Part shown: positions 48,098 to 58,600 of the stretch, piece by piece
How the letters are laid out: each line of letters opens with the position of its first letter
How positions within the stretch are numbered: the stretch's first letter is position 1
From: Diplosphaera chodatii
Taxonomy: Eukaryota > Chlorophyta > Trebouxiophyceae > Prasiolales > Stichococcaceae
DNA length: 64,000 nucleotides
Assembly: GCA_032358165.1 (NCBI GenBank)
Contig: JAALGY010000011.1
Coordinates: 1,364,001 to 1,428,000, forward strand
Reading direction: 5' to 3'
Position numbers and translations under genes: made by a program
The notes under the pieces: model-generated
The model's input: only the letters and a program-made list of their open reading frames with translations
Told to the model about the DNA's origin: nothing
The model's database searches: none

Positions 48098-48444
48098 TAT
48101 GCAGTGGGTAGCACCGAGAAGCGCCGCCGGGCATGCAATGGTACAACGTTATGTGCTCATTTTAGCAGATGCATGGCACTTTTGCTAGTGGAGGGCTTCT
48201 GCAAGCAGCAGTGCAGCACATGCGCCAGCCTGGCGTTGCCATGTGCATCGTCATTGGCGCATGTGCATCGGTAGGCATCGGTCAACGGATGAACTTACAC
48301 TTCAGACAGTCAATAAGGCCTCCCGGGACAAATGCTCAACTCTGATATCCGAAGAGGTCTGAGGCGTATGACCGAGATGCAGCAGTCAGGCCACAATTGT
48401 GCCAGTGCAATCGCAGCCCCACTTCTGATTCCAGCTGGTCATGC
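48098..48444. other. intergenic region
   Basis: About 350 bases between the SirB1-type gene start and the TBCCD1 stop, both on the minus strand. It holds a short direct repeat of CATGTGCATCG (about 48239 and 48259); otherwise nothing seen. Confidence 0.45.
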
Positions 48445-51400
48445 TCAAGAAGGTGCCGGGTTGCTGCTGCCTGACGCTCCGTCCTCTCGCTGTGGGTCGT
48501 CTCGCTCCATCCTAGCCAGGTCGTACACCTGCAGACGACGCGACTGCCACTGGTGAGGTTGCTCTGGAGCAAGCTCCATGCGAAGTGGATGACGCAAGAG
48601 GGAACATTCGCGGGTCCAGAGGATGCACACCTGTCGCATGTTGCCGGACGAGAGCAGCCACTCCTTGAAGTGGGCCTGGATGACAGAATGCAGCTCCCGC
48701 TTGCGTTCGTCATCCAGCTGTGCCTGTGCTTGCAAACCAATTTGGTATTAGCAGTCATATGAGCACCGGGATCCCACCATTGCAACAGACACATGCTCGT
48801 GGATCGGGCTACTGCAATTAAGCATCGCAGTGTGCTAGTTGCGCCCATGGCTGCTGACATACTCAGCTGCGTTGATGACACTCGGTTTGAGGACGCAGGC
48901 CGCACCGTTTTCACGGCGTTGCGCAGGTCGGCAACGGAGGCAACCTTGCGCTCCTTGGCCTCCTCGTACTCGGGCGGCAGCGGGAACACGGGCTGCAGCG
49001 CTGCGTGCGGGCTGCCGCCCGCGCTGGTGGGGGTGTCCCCCTCCATGCCCATCAGGCTGCCCAGGTCCGCCGACCACCTGCAGTCGCGTGCACACAAACA
49101 CCTCAACGCATGTGTTTGGCCAGCGCAGCTGCGCAGGAGCAGAGTGTGATGACACACGAAGCCCTCTGGACGCAGCAGGTCCCCTCCGTAGCACTTGTGA
49201 GGCCGGCTGTCAAGACGTACCTGCCGCTGGCTGCGGTGGCGGCGCCGCCGCACAGCGGCCCCAGCCCCCCGCGGAAGGGCACCATGAAGGGCAGCAGCTT
49301 GTCGGGCGGCAGCAGGCTGACGGCGGCGGGCGGCGGCGAGCCGGACCCGCTGGTGGGGCTGCCGGGCGAGTGCGGGGTGCCGCCGCCGCCGCCGCCGCCG
49401 CCGCCGCTGCTTCCTGTAGGGCTGCTGCCGGCTGCCCTGCAGACGCATCCACGAAGCTATGCACAACAGACTTAGCAGCTCGACTTCGCAGAGGCTGCAT
49501 GTGTTGGGTCACCGGCCCTAGGCAGCCAATGGACTGAAGACGGGTGCACCTGCCGCCATTGGAGCTGCCCCCGGCGGAGGTCGGGGTGTCGGGCGTCGCA
49601 CGGCCGTGCTCCCGAGCCAGCGATACCGGCGAGTCCCACAGGTTGGGCTCTGGAAACACGCCCGCCGCCTCCATGTGCGCCGCTAGTCGTTCGTACTGAG
49701 TATTGTATGGCGCCAGCTGCGCCAACAGGAACCGTCACAGGTGATGAGGGATCTGATGCAGCATCTGGATCGTTTTGAGGCCAAAGTCTCATTGTTTCGA
49801 GCATACCAAGCGCAACGTACGTCTGCAGTCGCTGCCACGTGCCACACGCAACATGCACAGATGCAAATGCACAAGGCAGCACCTGCAGAAAGCGGTTGTC
49901 GCCAATGAGCAGCGGGGCGCGGTTGATGCCCAGGTGCAGGATGCAGTCGTGACAGGAGCTGACGATGATCCGCGCTGCCGTTGCGATCAGCTGCACTCCC
50001 TCGCAACGCTCAATGCGCACCTAGAACAAGGGGAAAGGTGTTGGCAGATAACATCTGAAGTCATGTGCAGCAAGCAGCATACATGAAGGTGTCGCACAGG
50101 AGCCTCTTCAGACAGGGCAGGCCGGCATGGGTGGCTTACCATACGACCCACGGCTCCCAGCACGATAGTGCAGTCTGAGCATGCGAAGATGGAGGCGAAC
50201 TGTAGTGGCGCAAGCGCATACACCACGGTGTCATGGCAGTCTGACACACGCAGTGTGCCGCTGGGAAAGCCATCTTCCCCGCGTACCACTGTGCTCTTGC
50301 ACACGCCCTGCACATCCACGACGCCGCCTGCACGTAACACCTTCCCTTGTTTGTCTGATGTTCTGGCATAGCTTTAGGTGTGCGAGTGCCTTTTAGTGCA
50401 CAATGGGTCGGGGGGTCAGCATGTGAGGCGCCCCAACCTCTGAATAGCATCCAGACATGCTTACCCTGCACAATTTGGCCGGCTGGGGGCAAGGTATCCG
50501 TGGAGCCCGCACTCCTCGCTGAGTGTGTCGGGCTACTGACCATCGACTCTGCAGGACAAGCACTTGCACCGTTCACTATGTTACTGCGGCGCACTCTTGA
50601 GGGTGCTTCATTGGGAGTTAGCATGGTGTGCTTGAGTAGCCTGCAGCTGGAGAGTGGTGCCTGGGATGGTGGACCTGGCAAGCTCGAGTCGTCGACGAGG
50701 TTGGCACCAAGCCACTCAGCGACCGCAGCAAGCGGCGCCTGCGTCTCTGGCGGCTGATCTCTGAACATCGGCATCACGGAGCTGAGCCGCCAGGTGTTCG
50801 CTGCACATAGACAAGTACGGAGGCGTCATTGAAGGGGTCGGATGGCAAGTTGCAGTTGTCTGGACCGTCACCAATTGTTCAGTGTGACCCCAGGTAAATG
50901 GCAGGGGGGCTGCTCTTGCCGCTCTTCTGCAAGCTGGTGTGCTGCCCTGAATGGTGACACTGCGCTTGTCACCATTTCAGCATGTGTGGCGTGCCTGTGA
51001 AGGGCGTGGGGGTGGCGTCCATGGGGCTGCCACCCTCCTCGCCACGCCCCGCCGGCAGCGGCGCCAGCAGCAGGCCCGCGCGGTCCACCTCTGACGCCGA
51101 TATGAGGAGCCCCTCCAGCGATGCCTCGCCCGCCGGCGGCGGCCGCGACAGGCACAGCGCCAGCAGCTGCGGCGCGGAGCGCTGCAGGAACTCCAGGTAC
51201 CCGGCGAGCAGCGCGTGCTGCTGCCCCAGGTGCGCAGCCAACTCCTTACGCACAACCGCGTTGCTGCGCTGCTGCAGGAAGTGCGCTGCGCGGCGCACGA
51301 CATTTGGGCGGGTCAGTCACAGTGCACCTGCATGGCCTGCTGGCCAGCTCTGAGCCTTTCCGGCCATTTCGAAGCCCCACGATGCTGCAGTGACCATTCT

Positions 51401-52204
51401 CAGTGGAGCACGTCTACTGTCAGTACCTGTGTGGTTCGTGCGGGCTCTGGGCGAGCCGGACTCGGCCGGCGGGGCTTCCGCAGGTGCAGATTGTGGGGGC
51501 CACACATCTAGCGCTGGCTGCTGCGATGCTGCATTGTGCCGCCGCACATACACTTGTGCGAACATGAACAGCACCACTGCGTGGGCGTCGACCGCCTCTG
51601 CGCTGGCGGCGCCTGCATCAACACAATGTGTAACCACCAACAGCTGAGCTTCGTGATTGTGCTGCTTCACGTGCAGGCTGAGCAGATCACCACCAGGCAA
51701 TGATGCAAGAGTACCTGGCCCGAGCTGCGTGACAACTGGCTGCAGGTCCTGAGTTGGTCGGACCGATGTCAACACATCTACGAGTGCCTGCAGGGCATGG
51801 AAACGCGTGATATTCACAGGAACATAGCCCAAGACACCCAGACACTCTTTCCAGCACGCGGGGTGACTGCCGGGGGTGGGCTAGCGCACCGAGACGTGGA
51901 CGGACGACACGTCCAGACATCGCGTCAGAGTCGGGCTGTCAACCAGGTCTGCGGCATCAGCAGAGACGTTCCATTGCCATTGCACTGTGTTGAGCAAGCT
52001 GGAACATTGCACGCATCCCATGCTGGCTGCACCCCTTGCATGCGAACCCTCACATTGTCGTTGGTCATTCTGCACGGCCGAATCCAAGAGGCTGTGCAGA
52101 AGGTGCAGCACGGCAGCTGGGCCTTCGTCCCCTCCAAGCCATTTGGCGATGGGCAGGGCACCAAACTCGATCAGCTCCCTGTGGAACTTGACGCGCTGGC
52201 CCAT
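48445..52204 (-). CDS. TBCCD1: TBCC-domain protein 1 (TBCCD1/ASQ2-like)
   Basis: TBCCD1 acts at centrioles/basal bodies and in Golgi and centrosome positioning; the Chlamydomonas homologue ASQ2 controls centriole linkage. N-terminal exon from 52204: MGQRVKFHRELIEFGALPIA, KWLGGDEGPAAVLHLLHSLL. Next exons: ~51840-51710 (GYVPVNITRFHALQALVDVL), ~51690-51430, ~51300-50985 (LLISASEVDRAGLLLAPLPA) and ~50780-50480. The TBCC beta-helix follows: GVVDVQGVCKSTVVRGEDGF, FASIFACSDCTIVLGAVGR, RIERCEGVQLIATAARIIVS and HLGINRAPLLIGDNRFLQ (~50330-49890). Then LAPYNTQYERLAAHMEAAGV (~49725-49550), a Gly/Pro-rich exon (~49415-49220) and VFPLPPEYEEAKERKVASVA (~49080-48910). The terminal exons give HSVIQAHFKEWLLSSGNMRQ, the family C-terminus, and end at 48445. 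Exon edges are approximate; an earlier first exon is possible. Confidence 0.88.
49379..49410 (+). repeat. (CCG)n microsatellite inside TBCCD1 exon
   Basis: About ten consecutive CCG units on the plus strand, read on the minus strand as a poly-glycine run in the linker between two TBCCD1 blocks. Such runs are prone to length change. Confidence 0.85.
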
Positions 52205-53055
52205 GCCCCGCGGGCCTGCTCCCCTTCAGCGGATCCAGACAGCAGCACAGATCGATTGTCGACACTCTGACGGCTGTTCGCAAATCGCTCGCTAAGTTGC
52301 TCTGCTCAAGTGCAGGTGGGGATGACACCTTAGCAAACTAACGGCATTGCACGATCGAGGCCAGTGCTGCTGCTGAGTGCCTGTCGTGCTCACTGGAGCA
52401 ATCTGCAACATCACAAACGATCACACCGTCCGCCTTTCCAGTGTGGTGAGAAACACATCATGCTACCGACGGCTTCTGGGTCAGTTGCCCAACGTGTTGA
52501 CGACTCGAGGAAGCACACCGACTGAGCGTTGATCTGCATCAGCTCTCTAGAATGACGACTGTCGCGCCATACAGGGCTGTATCGTCCAAACGAGTTCTTG
52601 CCCGCACTTAGTACGGTGAGCTTTAGGTCTGAAACCGTAATCCTCTGCTTATCGTTCCCGCCAGATTCAAGAATTCACGCGCGGCTTGGCTTCGCTACGA
52701 TCCTCGAGTGCGTCAGGTTGCACAAGCATTGCACAATCACTGCTGTCGGGAGACTGCTGTTATCGTCATAAGTCTTACACTCATGTCAGCAGCTTTCTAG
52801 GATGTGGGCCTTGAGCCCTTGACGCATGCGCTCATGCATGTGGCTGGCTCAGTGTGGAGATGTGAGTGATCCGCCGGTGGTGATCAACGATCAACGCATG
52901 TCACGTATCAGAGCACTGTTCCGCGGCTCAGAACAATGTGAAAGAGGCGAGTGCAGCCGCCGTGCCATGTCTACCTGCCCAAAACGACTGGCAACCTGCA
53001 GCGTGCACTGTTGCAAAAACATGTGACCACGCCCGCACGGGATCATTGACGCTGG
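52205..53055. promoter_or_regulatory. 850-bp divergent intergenic region TBCCD1/MKS1
   Basis: The space between two head-to-head cilia/centriole genes. No coding exon is supported. The sequence is notably lower in CAG/CTG content than the flanking exons. No recognised regulatory motif could be assigned by eye. Confidence 0.45.
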
Positions 53056-55656
53056 ATGGACGACCTGAACGTCACTACTACCTACATATGCTCCGTGCCG
53101 CTTGATTACTTGCGACTCCGCGTCACGCTCCGGCGTGTGGACGGTTGCGTCAGCAACAGCCCCACCAGAAGCAGCAGTAGCCATCAGGTGTGCACCCATA
53201 TCGAAGCGTTCCATCTGAGCCTTCCGTTGTTTCCTCAGCAGATTGACTCACTCGTGAACGCTGGTATGGTGCAGGACCGACGTGGGCAAGAGGCACTGGT
53301 TGCGCATGGCATAGGATGGCAACAGAAGCTAGAGCCAGCCGGCAATGGGCCCCACCAGGTGTAATAGCCAACGAGGACAGAATAATGCCTGGGTAACAAG
53401 CACTGCGCTTTCATGATGCGCTGTAGATAATGTGTTAACTCCCTTTGGCAGGGTGTCACACGGCAGCCTGCAAAGAAGGATGGCCCTGTCGGCTGCAGAT
53501 GGCTTCCAGGATATATCCCCTGCGCCAAGCGGTGCCATCTTCCACAACTGTCCCACAAGGCATGTCCCTTGGTTGCGACTGCGCTGGTGCTATACACTAC
53601 CCATCTCTTGATGAGGTTGACAGCTCGATGTACAACACTACAACCTGCAGGTGGAGACGCCGCTCGTGCAGCCTCACATCTTCACACACACGCACGACGA
53701 GGGCGTGCTGCAGCGCACGGAGCTGCAGCGCGCCATTGTCAGCGGGCCCCAGCCGCGCACTCAACCGGCCGCTCTGGCGCTTGCTGTGCGCGCTGATGCA
53801 GCCGCACAGGTGCCGCCCTGCTTCCCATACTCTGGCACAGCTTTCATAAAGGTGTAGCTGATGTGCAATCTTATGGCAGACATTGCAGATGTACCATTAC
53901 GAACAACACTGCCACGATGTTGTGGTCGATGTGGCATGCAGTCGCTGCGGGACACCCAGATGTTCGGCATTCTGGCGGACTGTGGCGCCCTGGGCGGCCG
54001 CATGCTGCTGACGCTGGTCACGTCCCATCGTGACGGCAGCTTCGACATGCGGCCCGGCTTATGTGCACCTGGCTGCTGGTACAGGCAGCAGGACCGGGCA
54101 GGTTTGTGCCACTGCCGCCAATCCAAGTACCGACTTATGTGCGCTGCTGAGTACATGATCAAAACGGCTAAATGAGCGGTTGCAATTATGCTGCAGGTGT
54201 GTTGTGGGAGTGGCAGCTGGATTTGGAGCCTGGTGATGCGGAGGTGCTACCTAGGGCTGCTCTGCTGGGTTTTGGCCCGCCCGACCTGTCTGTCAGCGAC
54301 GGCCAGGTGAGATGGTTTGCAGCCGTATCAGCAGCAGTGATTTTAAAACTGATTTTAGAGTGTCGGTGACATCTACCATGCCTTCCTGGTCCCACTACTG
54401 CAATGCCATTTAGCGCTGTGGCAGGATGCAAGAATGGCAGAGGTCAAGCCACCAGAGGGAAGTGCGCTGCACGTCCTGCTGGCTGGGGAGCTGCTTGCGG
54501 GCTGGGGCTTTCCCCGGCGCCATGTGTATGTCGAGTACCGCATCCTGTTCGACCCGAAAATCTGGCGTCTGCTGCCACGCGGCCGCCTAGGGTTCAGGGA
54601 CACGACTTATCCTCGTCCTGGCGTCATCAGGGTGCAGGAGCATGTTGCCATTGTGTTGTGAGCTTACCTCACATGGCATGCACGAAACATCATTTCAAAT
54701 GGCATGCACGACACCTAGCTGTTGTGCAGGAACCAGCTCGATGCAATTCGTGATGCACACTCACTGCAGGGTGTGACGCATGTGTCACGGCCTGCGCGGT
54801 GCAGATGGCGCCCCAGGGCACACTTTGCCCACCCACTGGAGTTCGATTTCGAGCTGCTGGTGGAGGAGCTGCCTGCACCGCCGTTCTGGCCCACAATCTT
54901 CTTTCAGGTGGATGCTGAGAGCAGCTGCAAGGTTGCGGCCATCTTCACATGCAGTGGGCTCGCTTGTACTACGGCTTCCCTGTGATTACATACTGCTGAG
55001 CGCTCGGCAGGTGTGCGCATGGCGCCGCTTCAGCCGACATACAACAGAGGGCTACGGCTGGCTCAGCACCAGCAGCGAGCTGCCAGTCACAAAGCATGTG
55101 AGCTTGATTCAAGTTAGAGCGTCAATACATGGATAAATGCCACGAGCGTACACCGAGGTGCAAGAAGCTGTGGCAACACCGCTGCAGGTGACAACCTGGC
55201 GACCCGCCCGGTCCCACGGCCAAGCTCTGCGCTCCGCATGCTGCGGCGGGTCCCGCCAGCTGGCAGATGTGTCCTACGTTCGCGCGCCAGCAGCTGCGGG
55301 CACCGGAGTCCTGAGCCGCTTTGGCTTTCAGGCGCAGTCGTCTGGCACTCTCCAGGCAAGGTCTGCCAGCACGGGCTTGCAAAGTCATGGTCGTTGGCAT
55401 TGATTTGGTTGTGATTGTGAGGTCCAGTTTATTTGCTTGCCTGCCCAGCTCATGCCTGACCTGGAAACTGCGTGATGTGATGGAGCAGGTCAGGATGCAG
55501 CAGCTACGCCGCTGGGTGCAGCGCCCGCAGCAGGCGCGGTCGACGCAGCCAGCGCCACAGGCTGCAGACGTCGGCCTGCTTCAGCGCAAGACGCACCTCG
55601 TCCCTCAGGTGCTCAGCACTTGGTGCCGCAAAGTGTCCAACTGTGTGGCTGTGTGA
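53056..55656 (+). CDS. MKS1: MKS1, B9-domain ciliary transition-zone protein
   Basis: MKS1 is a subunit of the transition-zone MKS/B9 complex. Exon 1 starts MDDLNVTTTYICSVPLDYLR and continues LRVTLRRVDG, like the N-terminal RSRDPVRNLRLRVHLQR of animal MKS1. Then ~53280-53330 (EALVAHGIGWQQK, compare VIGWQEKLF), ~53650-53810 (VETPLVQPHIFTHTHDEGVL), ~53940-54060 (SLRDTQMFGILADCGALGGR), ~54190-54305 (VLWEWQLDLEPGDAEVLPRA), ~54430-54660 (LLAGELLAGWGFPRRHVYVE) and ~54730-54940 (RAHFAHPLEFDFELLVEELP, FWPTIFFQV). Next are ~55012-55098 (TEGYGWLSTSSELPVTK) and ~55150-55355 (VTTWRPARSHGQAL; LADVSYVRAPAAAGTGVLSR, FGFQAQSSGTLQ). The last exon near 55449 has LTWKLRDVMEQ. The B9 order FAHPLEF, WPTIFFQV, EGYG, WRP, VSYVR, LSRFGF is complete. 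The intron after 55355 appears to start with GC (CAG|GCAAGG). The C-terminal end is uncertain. Confidence 0.87.
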
Positions 55657-55668
55657 TGTGCGCATGCA

Positions 55669-58600
55669 GTGAACCGAAAATGCCTCCTGGCAATGTCCAT
55701 CATGTCTCCTCAAAACCTGCAGTTGCAGCTGCCACTGCAGGAGGCCCTGCCGCCGCGGCGGCTGCACCCTCCGGTGCTGGTATTGCAGCCTGCGGATGCA
55801 AGGGTCATGCTGGGCCGGGTGGCAGAGTTCTGTGTGCATGCAACGGTTCGTGGCTTGCCTTCGCAACACTGCCGAGGCATTCATGCCAGACTGACTGCCC
55901 TTCCGGGCCAAGTGCTACACGCCGGCGTCACCAAGACATACATGACGACTGGTTGCAGGGTGCAGACCCACTGCATTACCACTGGAGCAAGGATGGGCAG
56001 CCGCTAGAAACACAAACAGCACACACCCGCATCCTGTGCATCAGCCATGCCGGGCTGGACGAAGCTGGAGAGTACATGTGCAAGGTGTACAATAGTGATG
56101 GCACAACCGTCTCTCATGTGGCCAGGTAGCTGAAAATGATAGGCAAGCAAATTGTGATGTGCATCTAGTTGATAAAGCTTTGCATCATGCTGCAAGGTGC
56201 ATGTGCGACGGTGCTTTGTCTTGGATGTCAGGCTGGTTGTTGAGGAGCTGGATGTGCAGCCCACTGCCTTTGCGGCCAACACGCAGACATTGCAGGATGC
56301 TGCCGGCGATGCTACGCAGACAGACGAGCCCATGTGGGCGACCAGCGACACGACGCAAACTGACATGCAGTTTGATGAAGCAGACGCAACACAAACCGAG
56401 GATCATGCAGTCGAAGACAGCCAGCAGACCATTATGACGCCGCCCCGCATCCTAGAGCACCCAGTAGACGCTTGTGTCATAGAGGGCGATCTGGTTGAGC
56501 TGCGCATTGAGGCAGAGGGGCACTCGCCACTCAGATATCAGTGGCTGCGTGCCGGCGAGCCACTGCGGCAGCATGTGCATCCTGTCATGCAGCTGCAGAA
56601 CGCCGCACTTGAGGATGCCGCGAGCTATACTTGCCAGGTTTGATTCGGTCTCTGAGTCCGGTGTTAGTGCGCCGAGACCCTCCCACTGATCGTGTGCTGC
56701 TGGCAACGTGCAGGTCTGGAATGAGCAAGGTAGTGTGATATCAGAAGTAGCAACAGTAAGAGTGCAGGAAAGGGGTCGGCCACCCTCCATCAGTACACAC
56801 CCTAGGTACATGTATGAATGAAAGGTAGATGCATGCAGAACCTCCTTTTATCACCCATATCTGCAGTTGCCATCGCCTTTCAGCTGTGTCCAGCTACGCA
56901 TGCTTTGTGGCTACATCATATGGCAATGAAGACCGGCCGAAGGATGAACTGCAGCCTCTGCTGTCATGCGTGGCAACGCAGGCACAAACTTGAGGTGGTT
57001 GAAGGAGACCCTATAAGTCTGGAAGTTTCAGCCGAGGGTAGTGCGCCGCTGACACACTGTTGGCAGCGCCATGGGCGGGATCTGCAGAACCAGACTGCTG
57101 CGCAACTGAGCATTCCTGAAGCCGGGATGACTGATGCCGGCACCTATTGTTGCCTCGTGTCAAACAGTTGGTACGACTGTGAGCCAAGTGTCTCAATACC
57201 TGCCTGTAAGTTGTATGTCCTGTCGTTTCGAGTTTGCAAGCTGTACTGCAGTGTGTCTCTCAACACTGGCAAATGTCATGTTGTGCAGCTGTGGAGGGGA
57301 TCGATAGCTTCTGGTGCTGTGGGTGTGACTGTGTTGGCAGCCGGACCGGCTTTTGACAAACACCCTCAAAGCATGGCTGCTTCCAAAACTTACGTCATGT
57401 TTGCCCGACAGGACGTTGTCGTGCTGCATTTGCTGTCTGCTCATGGCGTGCAACACCTGCATGCAGAAGCATGGCTGTGGAGGAGGGACGCCCTGCAGCG
57501 CTTCGAGCAAAGGCTGTGGCCAGGCGCAGCTTTGACTACAGGTGTTACCGTGCTGTACAGCTTCCATATGCACAACGCTTCTGTACTGGCCATGCAGCTG
57601 CAGTACAGGGTGTACGGCCCATCATTGTGATCAGGTGGTTGCGGGAAGGTGTGGCAGTCCCAGGTGCAAACACAGCCCAGCTGCGCTTCAGCAGCGTGGC
57701 GTCAGCAGATGGCGGGAAGTATGCATGCCAGGCCTACAATCAATGGGGTGTGGCAACTTCGCAGCCTGCACTGCTGGAAGTAGACGACATCGGTGGCGCA
57801 CCCGTCTTCCAGCAGCACCCAAGGTCAGCAGGCAGCACTTCTTGCCATTTGTGCCTGATGCGTAGCAAGCATATGCACTCGTGAGTGCAACGGCACATCG
57901 TCCTGCCAACTGTGAAACGAAGGGACACACAGCTGGAGGAAGGAAGCTTGCTGCGCCTGTCGGCGTGTGCTGAGGGCCCAGGCGACATCAGCCTGCAGTG
58001 GCTGCGGGAGGGTCGGCCCATCCCGGGCGCAGTTGGCGCAAGCCTGCGGATCCAGGTGCGTGTGCACGATAAGGCCGATAAGGACGTTCAACATGTGGAT
58101 GAACGGTCGGTGTTATGTGATGTGTTGGCAGCCTATGAAGCACTCACCAGCCTTGAGGTCCGTAGGCTTGTGAGACTCTCAGTACCCTCGCTGCGGGTGC
58201 CGCAGGACATGGGTGTAGCAGATGGCGGTACCTTTGCTTGTCGGGCGGTCAATGCGCACGGCACCGCCACCTCCAGGAGTGCAACCGTCAGTGTGGCGCC
58301 CAGGTATGATGCCATCAGGCACTAGCCAGGCAGCTGTGTTGTTGCTCTGCTGCCAGTATGCAGGCGGGTGCCAGCTTGCATGGCAGGACTGCTCAGACAT
58401 ACCTGCGCAGGCCACGGCCACCGTCGATCACACAGCAGCCGCAGGGAGCAGAGCTGCAAGTCGGCCAGCCCTTCACGCTCAGCATTAGAGCAGAGGGGAG
58501 TCCGCCATTGTCATATCAGTGGCAATGCGGCGACCGCCGCTTGCGCAACGAGACCAGCACAGAATGCCATGTGCAGGTTGGCCTGAACAGCTTCCTTCAG

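Noticed and set aside
48835..49537. Several overlapping open frames around the CCG repeat
   Set aside because: Produced by the CCG run and high GC; only the minus-strand frame matching TBCCD1 is supported.
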